64,000 bases of DNA from Rhizopus arrhizus (taxonomy: Eukaryota; Mucoromycota; Mucoromycetes; Mucorales; Rhizopodaceae), in NCBI GenBank assembly GCA_024220505.1, contig JAKZZE010000018.1, positions 372,001 to 436,000 of the forward strand, in the 5' to 3' direction. This document shows, piece by piece, positions 11,352 to 24,246 of the stretch. How positions within the stretch are numbered: position 1 is the first letter of the stretch; every line of letters begins with the position of its first letter. The notes under the pieces were generated by a model that had not been told where the DNA came from, made no database searches, and saw only the letters and a program-made list of their open reading frames with translations. The translations under genes and the position numbers were made by a program.

Positions 11352-13952
11352 CTAAGCGACATAAACATAACAATCCTTTTCCTGTCTTGCGATAAATTGC
11401 TTTTCCATCAATTGTTCAATACATTTTTTGATCATAGATACAGAAGGAGAAAACCTTGAATTGGACTGGTCCAATATTTCTTGTATGAGTTGCACATGCG
11501 ATAAGGTTTGCCTGGATTTCATGATACGAACAATAGCAGCTTGTATATACATCCTTCTGTCTTCCTCTACTGATTTTCGAGCCGCTTGACTCTCTTGCTG
11601 GCTTTCGCTCTGCTGTTGAGCAACCGTATTTCCCACTTTTATTTTGGACCTTTTATTGCTGAATTCTCTATTGATTTCTATAATACTATTTTCGTTGAAT
11701 TTACCATCGAGTGTGTTCAGCAGGCCCAGCTCAACCAACGGTCTTAAACTTCGTGTCGTTTCTGCAAGACTTAGGCCAGAACGATCAGTGATCTCCTTGA
11801 CGGTCATACTATTACACTGGTTGAACAAGAGTAGCACAATCATCTGATACATGCTCACTTGCAGCTCATAAGTCTTGTCAAAGTGATTCGCTCTAACTTC
11901 TCCACGAGTCAAGTTCCATTGCCAAAGTAATTTTCTTCCGTTGTAAAGGCTATTATAAAAGCTTTCAAACCAAGTTATATTATTTTCAAGCTAATTGATT
12001 TGTCAGCACACTCTCATCAAGAATAACGATAAAATAAAGTCTTACAATAGCCGGTAACATTAATTTGTTTGTATCCGCAGCTGTATCATCTTTTTGATTT
12101 AATGGCCAAGCACCAGCAGTCAACACAAGTGCCTCCACATTGCCTAGTAATTAAAAATAAATATATTGTTGTTTTTCATTCTTCATTATGTTAAAACCTT
12201 GAGGTTGAAGCTGATTTTCTTTTATATATGCTTTGAAATTACTATTCAGGTCACTACTGAGTGTGATATCTGTAAACATCTTGTTTAGTTTACTAGTATA
12301 TTCGACACCACAGATTTCCTTTAAGCGATTGATCATATTAATTTCCAATTCCTCTGAAAGTGAAGCGTTGTAGATGAGACGCTTGGCAAGCATTCTAGAG
12401 TAAAATTTTTGGAATATATCCTTATCATCCACATACTTGAACAACGTGATCATTTTCATCAACCTTGCCTCTTGATCCTCTTGATCTTCTTCCTTTTTTA
12501 TTTTCCTTCGTTGACCCGTGCCTATCTCTTTTTTACCAACACTCTTCTTTAGCATCATATCACAGTAGCGTGCTAAAATTTCTGGTCCATTTGCGTTCGT
12601 GGCATCATTGACGATCGTTCTAAATGCCTTGTCCACAGCAGCAGTGAACAGTGAGTGTGATTCAAACACCTGATTGTTTACTTGGTAATATTTGGAATGT
12701 AACGCAAGTAGCTGGTCGACAAATGGCTTTGGATTCTTGCTTACCCCAGCACCTAGTTGTGAAAGGATGTCTTTACCTAATTTTGTTATATAGTTTTCAT
12801 ACATATCCAAGATTGTCTTCAATCCATCTGGTATACGACTTAATAACTTGTAAGCCAAAGTACAGTCTAGATATTAATAAAAAATAAAGATCAATTGGTT
12901 GAAAACGCTTTATCTCTTAACAAGTAACACACAGACCATGGAATCTTTCGTCTTTTAACATTGTTTCAAACTCATCAATGATACGGTCTTGATACGCCAT
13001 AATGTATTGTGCCTCAAATTCTCTTACAATTCTTCTATGAGAGGTTGAGTGACAATACTGATTGTTACGCATAATTTCCTGTTGAAGACGATCATTGGCT
13101 CTCTCCATAAAGTGGCTAATGCTGCCATATGCAATCTCTCGAGCTGCTTCTGCGGCATAATACCTCTTGGTGTGTACAAGATATGGACGCTCAAATTCTT
13201 CTATATAAAGTTGTAATGGCTGATCTGTGAACGCGTTGACCTGAACAAGTGATGTGACGACAGACTTAATGATATTATGAGGTGCATTGTCGCCATTTCG
13301 GTCTTGTCGGATCCATTCAAATACTTGATAGAACAATTTATTTTGATAATGGTCTCTAATCACAAATAGCACATTTTGTTTCCATTGAGACAAGGCAACC
13401 GCTTCCACGTTTTGTCTCTTGTATTTTCCACCATTTCGATTGTTGGGCTGATTGGAATTGTTCATGCGATCCAGGTAACAACAACCTCTCGACATGTATT
13501 CTGCTGCTAATGCAAATCTATCAAAAGCTTTTGCATAAGAAGTGACAATATCATCATGAGATAATATAAACTTGTAGAGAAAAAGTGTAAATTAGAATAT
13601 GGATTAAGAACGATTTTTTTTTTTTACTTCTTACATTGCATTGATTAATTGTATGCTTTTGAATATAATCCACTATACCATTAAACACCTCGTCTTTAAA
13701 GGACTTTGGAGTAGCTACACATAAATCGTATACAATTCTGTTTAACAAAGGATTAATAATAATAAAAAATAAAAAAGAAAGGATTGAGATTATTTACTGG
13801 TACATGGTCATTCCCTCAATCTGAGGTTGTTTGCTCGATAAGAAATAGATGCCATTTAACATGTCAGTGAGCTGTGAAAAGTGTTGATCAAAATCGATGG
13901 GCTTCCTTTGTAAACATAACTTTCTACCCTTGTTGTCTGAGGTAGTAAACAT
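11352..13952 (-). CDS. CDC53: Cullin-1 (Cdc53), scaffold of SCF ubiquitin ligases
   Basis: Scaffold that bridges Skp1/F-box substrate receptors and the RING protein Rbx1. The start at 13952 gives MFTTSDNKGRK and then cullin repeats (DRFALAAEYMSRGCCYLDRM; ARYCDMMLKKSVGKKEIG). The cullin-homology core is clear: FKYVDDKDIFQKFYSRMLAK, GVEYTSKLNKMF and GRKLLWQWNLTRGEV. The C-terminal winged helix ends in YVYVA and carries the neddylation site context IQAAIVRIMKSRQTLSH, with the modified Lys in RIMK. The N-terminal half fits CUL1 better than CUL3 or CUL4. Five or more introns interrupt the gene, including ones near 13560-13640 and 12860-12930. A CACGTG box sits 68 bp upstream of the ATG (14020-14025). 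Confidence 0.9.
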
Positions 13953-15481
13953 TTTAACGTAAAAAAGGGGAAGAGAAAAGGTATGCTTTTACATAATTAA
14001 AGTGTAGGATATTGTGAGTCACGTGCTTTCAAGGCATAATTAATAGTGGACTTTGTCTTGTTACAACAATGCGCATACAAATACGAATGTTGTCTCTTAG
14101 GGTTGCCTTTTGAATTTTACGGGCTATTCGTTATTATATATTAACATATACGTAGTATATTGGGCTGCTTTTAATTGTTGATAATACAACTGTTTGGCAA
14201 TTCCTCTTTGCCCCTTGTAATAATAGGTATTTAATTACTCAGTTACAAAAAAACAAAGTCTATTAAGATTGCTTTCTAAGCACTTAAGTTTATGTCACTA
14301 TATTAATTCAAGTAACCCTCAACAAACTGTAAATTGTGTGAAATGTATTTAAGTATTCCCCTTGAATTTTTAAATTAGTCTTCATTTGAAAATTACAAAA
14401 CATATGTAGGGCCCAACTCTTGTATGTAGCTCGCTTTATTTTGTAAGAAGCATCTTAAATAGGAAACAATTCCCGCTTTGCATAATCGAGTGTAACGTCA
14501 CTGAGTAACTGGGCTTTCTCTTGGTCAATTGCCGAAGACAGTATATAGCAATTTCTTTTCACATTGTGTTGAATAGGATAATGATGATTAAAGTAAAAAA
14601 TGTATAAGATAAAAAAGAGAAGTGATGACATATGAAATAACGACAACATTATATGCTGCTAAATCATCTTAACGGTGATGTAGTAAATAGACAAAGCTCA
14701 TAATTGCGTTCATAATATAACGCGCTTTCTAGGCTATCATTAAACCTTACACTATAGTATTGGTTTATTTAGTCTATTAAATGTCAAAAACGCGTCTTTT
14801 TCATAGTGTTTACTCTTTTTGCAAAACTATTCTTTCAGTCGTCTTAATCAAATATTCTGTTTGATCCAATATAAAACAAATAAAAAAGTCAATATATATC
14901 ATTCTAAGTTTCATTCTGTAGCAATCTTTTTTTTTTAAAGAAATGGTACCGTCAAGAAATACTTAGAACTATCATTTATTGATTACAATGAATTCAGTAA
15001 CTATCTTTATCATACTGTCTATTAAAATATCGAAAAAAATGCTGAAGTGTAGACCAAAATTAATAATACCGAAATCATATACAAGATAATTTTATTCTTT
15101 CCAATCATCGTCATGTAAGCAACGACGAAATTGTTAACTTGTATTCCTTTAAGAACTAACTAGTTTGAAAAATGCTTCACCGTCTCATAGTTAAGTCTCC
15201 GCAGAAAAAATAGAAAGCACAAAAAAGAAGTTTATATCACAACTAAAGATGCCAACTAGATAGATTTGTTTTCATGCTGTAGAATAGATATCATAATATC
15301 TATTAGCTTCTTTTGATCCTCTTTAAAAGATAACGAAGTATAATCTGTTGTCAATTTTCATTATGTTGTAGGGTTAAATAAATTACCGCAGTTTTTAAGG
15401 TGGCTTAGATAAGTTTTTTTTAAAGTAGTGGCAAAAGGACATCAGTCTTTTTTCAATATACATTACTTAGCTCTTATAAAA
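13953..15481. other. 1.5-kb intergenic region between divergent CDC53 and eIF5B
   Basis: Holds two promoters pointing outwards. Next to CDC53 there is a CACGTG box at 14020-14025. The rest is AT-rich with no conserved motif apart from one small hydrophobic ORF described separately. The last 100 bp before 15482 are T-rich and probably eIF5B leader. Confidence 0.4.
14455..14649 (-). CDS. Possible small membrane-anchored protein (64 aa), doubtful
   Basis: An ATG-led frame with one hydrophobic N-terminal segment (about residues 7-20, SSLLFFILYIFYF) followed by a charged tail ending LDYAKRELFPI. An AATAAA-like signal follows just after the stop on the same strand. I do not recognise a family; the evidence is only the ORF, its hydrophobic helix and the polyadenylation-like signal. 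It could be chance in AT-rich DNA. Confidence 0.25.
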   Translation of the reverse strand: MLSLFHMSSLLFFILYIFYFNHHYPIQHNVKRNCYILSSAIDQEKAQLLSDVTLDYAKRELFPI

Positions 15482-18400
15482 ATGGCAAAAAAGAAGGGTG
15501 GAAAGAGAAAGGACGACTACTGGTAAAGCATTGCAATCAAAAGACAAACAGAAATAAGAAATAATGCTTGTTGTTACTCATGCAAATTCCCAATAGGGAT
15601 GAAGCTTTCGAAGAAGATGCTGTTGCTACCGGTGCCGCAGCTCCCCCAGAAGAAACTGAAGAATCCTTCGCACAAAGAGCCAATGATTTTAGCAATATTG
15701 CTGGTGAAGAAGAAGACGATGGGTATGCAAAAAATAATACATTAATGTTATATTTTTGTAGTTCATACTTTTGTTTTAAATTAGTTTAATGGCTATGGTC
15801 AGCAAAGCTGCCAAAAATAAAGTCAAAAAAGGAAAGAAGGGAAAGAAACAACAGGTTGAAGAAGAGGAAGAACCAGTGCCTGAGGAAACTCCAGCACCTG
15901 CTGAACCCTCCGAAGAGATTGACGATCTTGATTGGGTTAACGACAATAAAAAGAACAAAAAGAATAAGAAGGGAAACAACAAAGCTCAAGCTGAAGCCGA
16001 ACCTGAAACCCCTGCTGGTGAAGCTGAAGGCGAGTTCCGTATTTTGACAAAGAAAGAAAAGGAAAAGTTAAAGAAGGAAAAACAAAAAGAAGCCAAACGT
16101 TTGGCTGCTCTCGAAAAGAAGCAGCAGCAAGAAGCTGAAGAAGCCGAGTTTAACAAACTTCTCGGCTTGGATAAAAAGGAAGAAGCTGGTTCTCCTGCCG
16201 AATCTTCTGAACCTGCTGCCAAATCAAAGAAGCAAATCGCAAAAGAAAAAAAGGCCAAGAAGCTTGCTCAAAAGGAAGCTGAGGCAGAAAATGCTGAAGT
16301 TGCTGTCCCTGAGCCTGCTCCTGTAGCTGCCGCCCCTGCTAAGGGTAAGAAGGGTAAGGGTGCTCCAGTTGCTGCTTTAAGAGTAAGTAATGAAAGATAA
16401 AGTAAAATGAAATGGCCTATTAATGGTTATTTTTATATTAGAAAATGATTGAGGCTCAACGTGCTGCCGAAGAAGCCGAACGTAAGCGTATTGAAGAAGA
16501 ACGTAAGCGCGTTGAAGAAGAAGAAAGAAGACTTGCTGAAGAAGAAAAGAAGCGTGAAGAGGCTCGTGCTGCAAAGAGAGAGAAAGAGAGAGTACGTACC
16601 ATTGTATATTCAACTAATATAAAGCCGCTAAACTATGTTTATGTATATATAGCTCAAGAAAGAACAACTCCGTAAGGAAGGTAAGCTTCTTACCAAGGCT
16701 CAAAAGGAAGCTCAACGTCAAGCACAGCTGCGTCATCAACAGCTTCTTGAATCTGGTATGGTTCGAGTCCAAGCTCTTGAAGACAACGATAAGAAGCCTA
16801 AGAAAATTGTCTATGGAAATCGTAAGAAGAAGGCGCCTTCTAAGGAAGAACAAGAAAGAAGACAACAAGAAGCTGAACGCAAAAGATTGGAGGAAGAGAA
16901 GAAGCGTAAGGAAGAAGAAGAAAAGGCTGCTGCTGCTGCAGAAGAAGAATGTAAGTTGATTTTTATAGAAGTTTTTCTTATACTAATTACTGCTTTATAC
17001 AGCTGAGGATGATGACTGGGAAAAGGCAGCTATCAGCAGTGATGAAGAAGAAAAGAAAAAAGAAAGCGAGGATGACTTAAAGAGTGACTGGGACGCTTCA
17101 AGTGAAGATGAGGAAGAAAAGAAGCCTGCTCCTGCTAAAGCTGCCCCTGAAAAGGCTGAACCTGCCAAGGCTGCCCCTGCTAAAGCTACTCCTGCCAAGG
17201 CCGCTCCAAGTAAGAAGCAAGAATCTGAAAGCGAATCTGAAGACTCTGATGAAGATTCTGATGAAGATTCTGATGAAGACGATTCAGACTATTCTGATGA
17301 CAGCTCTGATGAGGAACAACTCACAGCTACTCAGCGTCTTGCTTTGCAAAGAAAAGAAGAAGCTGCTGCTCGCCGTATTCAAAGACAACAGGAAGCTATG
17401 GCTAATCGCTCAAAGGATGATTTGCGTTCTCCCATTTGTGTTATTTTGGGTCACGTAGATACTGGTAAAACAAAGTTGCTGGATAAAATTCGTCAGACAA
17501 ATGTGCAGGAAGGTGAAGCTGGTGGTATTACTCAACAAATTGGTGCCACTTACTTCCCTAGTGAAGCCATTGAAAAGAAGACAGCTGTACTTGGTGAACA
17601 AAGAGTTGAGAAGATGAAGGTTCCTGGTCTTTTGGTTATTGATACTCCTGGTCACGAATCTTTTACCAACTTGAGAAGTAGAGGTAGCTCCCTTTGTAAC
17701 ATTGCTATCTTAGTTGTTGATATCATGCACGGTTTGGAGCCTCAAACCCTTGAATCCATTCGTTTGCTCCGTGATCGTAAGACACCTTTCATTGTAGCTT
17801 TGAACAAGATCGATCGTCTCTTTCAATGGGAAGCAATCCCTGACAATTCCTTCCTTGATTCTCTTGCCAAGCAAAAGCCATCTGTTCAACAAGAATTTGA
17901 AACTCGTGTTCAACAAACTATTCTTGCCTTTGCTGAACAAGGTCTTAACGCTCAACTCTACTACAAGAACAAGAACTTTGCCAAGTATGTTTCTTTAGTA
18001 CCTACCTCTGCTCACACTGGTGAAGGTATTCCTGACATGCTTAACTTGCTCATCAACTTGACACAAACTCGTATGAGTGATAAGCTCATGTATGTCACTG
18101 AACTTGAATGTACTGTTCTTGAAGTCAAGGTGATAGAAGGTTTAGGTACAACCATTGATGTTGTCCTTGTCAATGGTTGGCTGCATGAAGGTGACCGTAT
18201 TGTTGTTTGTGGTCTGAATGGTCCTATTGTGACTCAAGTCAGAGCTCTACTTACACCTCAACCTATGAGAGAATTGCGTATCAAGTCTCAATATGTTCAT
18301 CACAAGTCTGTAAAGGCTGCCTTGGGTATTAAGATCGCCGCCCCTGACCTTGAAAAGGCTATTGCTGGTTCACGTCTTTTGGTTGTTGGTCCTGACGATG

Positions 18401-19230
18401 ATGAAGAAGATTTGAAGGAAGAAGTTATGTCTGATTTGACCAACTTGATGAGTTCTATTGAACGTACCGGTCACGGTGTATGGGTTCAAGCCTCTACTTT
18501 GGGTGCCTTAGAAGCCTTGTTAGAGTTCTTGAGAACCTCCAAGATTCCTGTATCTGGTATTAACATTGGCCCTGTGCATAAGAAGGATGTAGTCAAGGCC
18601 AGTGTCATGTTAGAAAAAGCTAGAGAATATGCTGTGATGTTGTGTTTCGATGTCAAGGTTGATAAAGAAGCCGAAGAATTGGCAGAAGATTTAGGCATCA
18701 AGGTTTTCACGGCTGATATTATTTATCACTTGTTTGATCGCTTCCAAGAGCACTTTGCTGCTATTGCTGAGCAGAAACGTAAAGATCAAGCTGATCAAGT
18801 TGTATTCCCATGTGTTTTGAAGATGGTTCCTCGTGCTATTTACATGAAGAGAGACCCTATTCTTATGGGTGTTGATGTTATAGAAGGTACTCTTCGTATT
18901 GGTACTCCTCTTTGTGTTGTGAAAACAAACCCAGAAACACAAGCAAGAGAGATTGTTACACTTGGTAAGGTCACATCTATGGAACAAAACCACAAGACTG
19001 TTGATGCAGTCAAAAAGGGTCAAGCTGGTGCGGGTGTTGCTATCAAGGTTGAATGCGCTTCTTATGAAACACCAAAGACGTATGGTCGTCATTTTGATGA
19101 TGGCGATGAATTCTATTCAAAGGTCACACGTCAATCAATTGACATTTTGAAGGAATCCTTTAGAAATGACTTATCAAAGGAAGAATGGGGATTAGTTGTT
19201 AAACTCAAGAAGATTTTGGGTGTTGATTAA
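15482..19230 (+). CDS. FUN12: Translation initiation factor eIF5B (Fun12)
   Basis: GTPase that joins the ribosomal subunits at the end of initiation. Six exons (15482-15522, 15597-15722, 15785-16382, 16442-16591, 16653-16950, 17003-19230) join in frame to 1,146 residues. The first half is a highly charged Lys/Glu-rich domain with Asp/Ser-acidic runs ([14 protein letters not shown]), usual for eukaryotic eIF5B. The GTPase starts near residue 545: G1 GHVDTGKT, switch region [13 protein letters not shown]3 DTPGHE and G4 NKID. Domain II to IV follow, with [14 protein letters not shown] and a C-terminus of LKKILGVD. Nothing is missing compared with the family. The 5' introns cluster in the poorly conserved part, and codon choice becomes strongly biased in the GTPase half, as expected of a highly expressed gene. 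Confidence 0.96.
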
Positions 19231-19625
19231 ACATCTGGTATACATAAACATTTGTAAAATAGTCATCTTTATTTGATTATTTTGTTTAATAATAAAAATA
19301 TATGCAATATATCACAATAATAGTATTAAAAGCAAATCAATGACTTAAATAAGAGATGCAAATCAGATATTTTTTGATTTAAGTAGCTCATAATGCCTTT
19401 TGTGAATACTATGAACTTTGTTTAACAGATTGTATAGCAAACTTATTGAAGATCTGCAGATTATTGTGTCTAAATTCAATGCATATCATTGCTTGGGATA
19501 CATATAAAGTTGTATAACGCTGACTTGGAAAAATATCTGAAAGTTGAAATTCCAGTTCCGATTATCACAATCGAAAGCTTTTTCTGCTGCAAGTTGCTCT
19601 CTCTTTCTCTTCCATAAAAGATTTG
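19231..19625. other. Intergenic between eIF5B and the deacetylase
   Basis: About 395 bp holding the eIF5B 3' UTR (AATAAAAATA near 19290) and the promoter of the next gene on the same strand. No other feature seen. Confidence 0.4.
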
Positions 19626-20335
19626 ATGTCTAATTCTTATAGTCTTGCTAGCTGTGCAAAGAAAAGAGTTTCCTATTTTTATGACCGTAAATAGATTGAA
19701 TAGAAACCAAAAAGAGCTATACGATACTGACATTTTATTATAGACGATGTGGGCAACTTCAACTATGGACCAGGTGAATAGAATAAAAGAGGAATAAAAA
19801 AAAAAAAAAAAAAAAACAAATAATATTCATATACAATTGGAAATCACATAGGTCACTATATGAAACCTAAGCGTATGCACATGGTTCATAATATGGTTGT
19901 GAATTATGGTCTTTATAAGAAACTAGATATTGTTGTAAGATTATCCTTTTGAATCAGGACGATTGATAAAAGAGTGTTTATTTTAACAGATATCTATGCA
20001 ACCTTAGAAACCAACACGATGTACAGCTTTTCAAATGACCCGTTTTCATTCTGATGAGTATGTCAACTTTTTACAAACTGTGACACCAGACAACTTGGAA
20101 TCATTGACTTTACAACATGGAGGTCTCGAACAAGGAATTGCACGATGTAAGGCTTCATTTGGAATTGCTCTTTCAACTTTGATTAACATCATTTCTTTTA
20201 AATAGTCAATGTTGGTGAAGATTGTCCTGTATTTGAAGGACTGTTTGAATTTTGCTCTATATCAGCAGGAGGATCAATGGGTAAGGAAATAGTGAAAAGT
20301 AAAAGGGATGTTTTTGTCTGATTTTTTCCTTTTCT

Positions 20336-20371
<36 letters not shown>

Positions 20372-21450
20372 TGCTGCCAATAAATTATTGAATGGTGAGG
20401 CAGATATTGCAATCAATTGGTCTGGTGGACTTCATCACGCAAAAAAGACTGAAGCAAGTGGCTTTTGCTATGTGAATGATATTGTACTTGGTATATTAGA
20501 ATTATTGAGGTAAAATGGCATCGATGGCAAAAGAAGAAGCAAACAGAATGAATAATAATATGTGAATAGATACCATCAAAGAGTTTTATATGTAGATATC
20601 GACGTCCACCATGGCGATGGTGTAGAAGAAGCATTTTATACAACTGATCGTGTCATGACGTGCTCTTTTCATAAATTTGGTGAGTTCTTCCCTGGAACTG
20701 GCGACATAAAGGATACTGGTTTAGGTAAAGGGAAGCGCTATGCTGTCAATGTCCCTCTAAGAGATGGTATTAACGATGAGACGTATAAAAGTGTATTTCA
20801 ACCCGTGGTTCAACACATTATGGATTGGTATCGCCCAGGCGCTGTAGTAATGCAGTGCGGTGGCGACTCTTTATCTGGAGATCGTTTAGGTTGCTTTAAT
20901 TTATCTATGCGTGGACATGCCTCTTGTGTAGAATTTGTCAAGTCGTTCAATATACCAATGATGATGGTTGGTGGCGGTGGTTATACAATTCGTAACGTTG
21001 CTAGAACCTGGACGTTTGAAACGGGCTTAGCGGTCGGAGAAGACTTGACAGAACAAGAATTACCATACAACAATTACTTTGAATACTATGGACCAGAATA
21101 CAAACTGGATGTACCCTCAAACAACATGACAAACCACAACTCCCGTGATTATTTGGAACGTATTACGTAAGGCTTCTTTGTACATTTTACTTATGGCTTA
21201 CTAATCAATTAAATGTAGTGCTAAAATCATTGACAATCTTAGAAGTATGCCATTTGCACCTTCAGTTCAAGCGCAAGAAGTCCCAGGAGATTTTAACGTG
21301 GATGATTATATAGAAGGGGAAGATAGTGAAGCAGAAGAAGCAGACATAAGACGAACACGTAAGTTTACTTAATAAATACGAGGTAAAAATCTAACAAGGA
21401 AGCCTATAACTATAGAACGTCAAAAGCTAGAAAGTATGGGCGTGTTATAA
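19626..21450 (+). CDS. RPD3: Class I histone deacetylase of the Rpd3 group
   Basis: Zinc-dependent lysine deacetylase of chromatin. Nine exons join in frame to 432 residues: 19626-19686, 19744-19773, 19852-19934, 20008-20146, 20206-20280, 20371-20509, 20570-21166, 21219-21358, 21416-21450. Key parts seen: [20 protein letters not shown] near the start, [20 protein letters not shown] with the catalytic His pair, [15 protein letters not shown] with zinc ligands, [34 protein letters not shown] and [14 protein letters not shown]. Wording at the [11 protein letters not shown] and [14 protein letters not shown] positions places it with Rpd3/HDAC1 rather than Hos2. The tail is short and acidic ([11 protein letters not shown]). 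The fifth intron has a 33-A run directly at its acceptor. Confidence 0.95.
20337..20369. repeat. A33 homopolymer forming a splice acceptor
   Basis: A run of 33 adenines ends the fifth intron of the deacetylase gene, and the acceptor AG follows at once (exon resumes at 20371). A normal pyrimidine tract is therefore absent at this 3' splice site; the only pyrimidine-rich sequence lies before the A run. Confidence 0.9.
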
Positions 21451-21515
21451 AGTAAAATATCGTTTCCAGGGACAGAGGCGGTTTTTTATTTTTTTAAAGC
21501 TGACAATAAAAGTTT

Positions 21516-21570
<55 letters not shown>

Positions 21571-21905
21571 GAAATGAGAAATGATCAATTGTTAATGGAT
21601 GCCACAGGTGAGAACTTTGTACAAGTAACAAAATGATCTTTATTTGTGAAAGAGGGGAAAGAAAAAAAATGATAGGATGAAAGAGGGCTATGTGCTTGAT
21701 ACAGCCATAAAAGCATTAATTATTTTTAATATTACCAAAATGTTTTAGCATCTCATTAACGACTTTATATATAAAAAGTTGAAGAGTAAAAGGTTTTTAA
21801 TTGCCTTTGTATAAAAAAAGAAACAAGGATCACTAATAGTATATGTATTCTTTCTTAATAAGTGAATGAACAAAAATTTATAATGTCTTCACGTCTATTT
21901 TTTCT
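21451..21905. other. Convergent intergenic region with A47 tract
   Basis: Lies between the stop codons of the deacetylase (+) and the cyclin (-). It contains a 47-adenine run and otherwise only AT-rich UTR-like sequence. Confidence 0.5.
21521..21567. repeat. A47 homopolymer
   Basis: Uninterrupted run of 47 adenines about 70 bp after the deacetylase stop codon. There is no retrogene-like sequence in front of it, so it reads as a microsatellite rather than the tail of a processed copy. Confidence 0.9.
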
Positions 21906-23034
21906 TTACACTTCGTTGTCTGATACCAAATTATGAAATTCTAAAAAGTCTGTAATAAAATCACGTACTGTTTGAACAGATAGGTTTTCATGCGCCCCCC
22001 ATAAATCTACATACTCGTTCATGTTCATAGACATTTCAACTTGTAATGTACGAAGAGCAAGATAAAGACATCCAAGCCCAACAACAGATACAGGATGTGC
22101 CAATGCCAATTTTGGTGAGCATAAACTAAAAGAGAGAGAAATGATGATTACTATTTTATTTTTACCTATTTTTTTCAGCTTACCTGTCCCAGATATAAAC
22201 CCAAGCTAATCTAGCTATTGCACTCATTTCGGGGCTCATATCTAAAAGCTTGATTATTAAGCAATCGTAAAGCCAAGGGTGTCTATTCTTACCATTCTCC
22301 ATACGTTTCCAGACTTCCTTCGGTGCTGGTGAATGATATGATTGTCTCCTTGAGAGTCTTTTTGTTTCATCTGCTGCAAAATAACGAATAGAGACAAGTC
22401 CTCTGAGTACGTTCATACAATATGCAAAAGGTAATTCAACTTCCAGATCAAAGCCTAATGCCCGCACTAGTAATAACTCTGTTGTAACTAAGGAAGCTCT
22501 CATTTTAAAATAATTCTAAATAGAGATCTATTAGTTACATTAAGATCTCTCTTTTTTTTTGAAGATTTACCTCATCCACGTCTAGTGTAGATTCATTTGG
22601 GTGATAGTATCTATAGCTAACATTAACCAAATCTCTCACTTTTCTTGGGACTTCAGTAGCTTTACAAGCGAGTTGAAGACAAGTTGTTGTTAATAACTAA
22701 AGGTTTTAACCATAATTAAGGTTAGATTTGTTGTATACGAATAAAAGTATGTGGATTTACTTCTTCATTATTGTATACTGCATCTTCTGCATTAATCGCA
22801 CCATCAATGTGTATAACTTTCTCTCGCTGAGAGATGAACCTTTTGAAACGGTGATAATAAATGAGTGCAGTTGCTGTTGTTCTTATAGGTCTTTATGAAA
22901 AAAAGAAAAAAGAAAAAGTCAGTTGAAAAATATATGTTTAAATTCCTCACTTACAAGTCTAACATTGCACTTATCTCTCTCAAGAACTGCACGGCTTTCA
23001 TGTTTGGTAATAAAGGGAATGTTGAAGTGGCCAT
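21906..23034 (-). CDS. Cyclin-Q (FAM58)-like cyclin
   Basis: Probable regulatory subunit of a CDK10-type kinase, from family resemblance. The start at 23034 reads MATSTFPLLPNMKAVQFL; the cyclin box follows with ATALIYYHRFKRF, LACKATEVPRKVRDLVNVSY and MRASLVTTELLLVRALGFDL, which is close to the VQCELLMLRVLRF helix of cyclin Q. The C-terminal cyclin fold contains HPWLYDCLIIKLLDM and GLGCLYLALRTL and ends NLVSDNEV. At least four introns are visible (near 22130-22180, 22505-22570, 22695-22760 and 22895-22955). Cyclin L/K/T families are the main alternative; the region between the boxes fits FAM58 better. Confidence 0.7.
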
Positions 23035-24246
23035 AATGAGTTAAATGCAAAAGAAAAAAAAAGTGCCTCGATATTGCCCTTTCAGTTCATACAAAAAAAA
23101 GTAATTTTTAAGTCAGACAAAAAGAACTTTTGCTTAAATCTTGTCAATAAATACAAAGAAATTTGGTTAATTTATAGACTTACTATTGAAGCTTCAGCAT
23201 TTTTTTTAAGAAATAAAAGAGTTTGACATTATTATTTGCACTCTAGAGATTACTTCAATACGAATTAAAGCAGACAATACAAAAATTAAAAGAAAAAACA
23301 CATTCATTTTTTATAAAATCATACAAATTACAAACTTGAAAGAAAACAGACAGTGTCAAATAGCTGCATACATCCTCTATGACTTTACTATCCATTGTGA
23401 AGGTAATAAAATTATTTACGATATCGGAAAGATTAATAGCTACTACGTATTATAGTTTCTGCTTACTAAATCAATTAAATCCTGTATGCTTGTCTAGAAA
23501 TATCCTAAAAAGTGGACTGATACTGAATGCAAACAAAGACAATTGATATCAATCACTGTTTTGAGAGTACATGGTCACTTATTTTTGCTGGGTATTCTTT
23601 AGTACTTTCTCGATGGTTAATATTTTTCTTATCTTTTTTTTTAAAAAAAGTTATGAGCATCACTGTTTCTTTTTATTCTAATGTAAAAGATATTTTCAAA
23701 TATGATAACTAACAAGTACTCGCATAGCCTAGCATTTATCTTTTTTTTTCCATTCAATGTCCGTGCTTTTACATTTAGCCAAAGTTACAATCTTTTTTTT
23801 TTTTTTTTTTTTTTTTTGCTTGTTTCTTATGGATTTGGTTTAGATCATATTGTTTTGAATACTTTTTTCTTTTAATCCTTAAACCTCTAGTTTCAATAAA
23901 TGATTTGTAAATAATGTGAAAAAAGAAATTTCACTAGGTTACATTAATATCGTGCTTGTATTTTTATAAAAAGAACTTGAAAAAGATATGATTTATGTCT
24001 GCAATGGATAAATAATGAGTATATCTCGCTGTTTATGGTAATAAGACAGTGATGCCATTTTATATTACTTTGTAACACCCATTTGCTTCTAAAATAGGAA
24101 AAACACGCGACATCATAATACTTTTCTTTTTTTAAAAAAGAGCCCACCCGCGGTGTGAGATTTGTATAAAATCAGGGAACTCGCCGTATTCTGTTCTTTC
24201 CCCCTTTTTTTTCCCTTTCTTTCTCTCTTGCTCTTTATTGAATATC
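23035..24246. other. 1.2-kb divergent intergenic region
   Basis: Between the cyclin (-) and the Nudix gene (+). Contains a T25 tract at 23793-23817 and a C/T-rich stretch (24195-24235) right before the Nudix ATG that looks like a pyrimidine-rich promoter/leader. Short frames inside (for example 23527-23712) have no recognisable content. Confidence 0.45.

Noticed and set aside
21521..21567. Poly(A) of a processed retrogene
   Set aside because: No intron-less gene copy and no target duplication beside it; a plain homopolymer is more likely.
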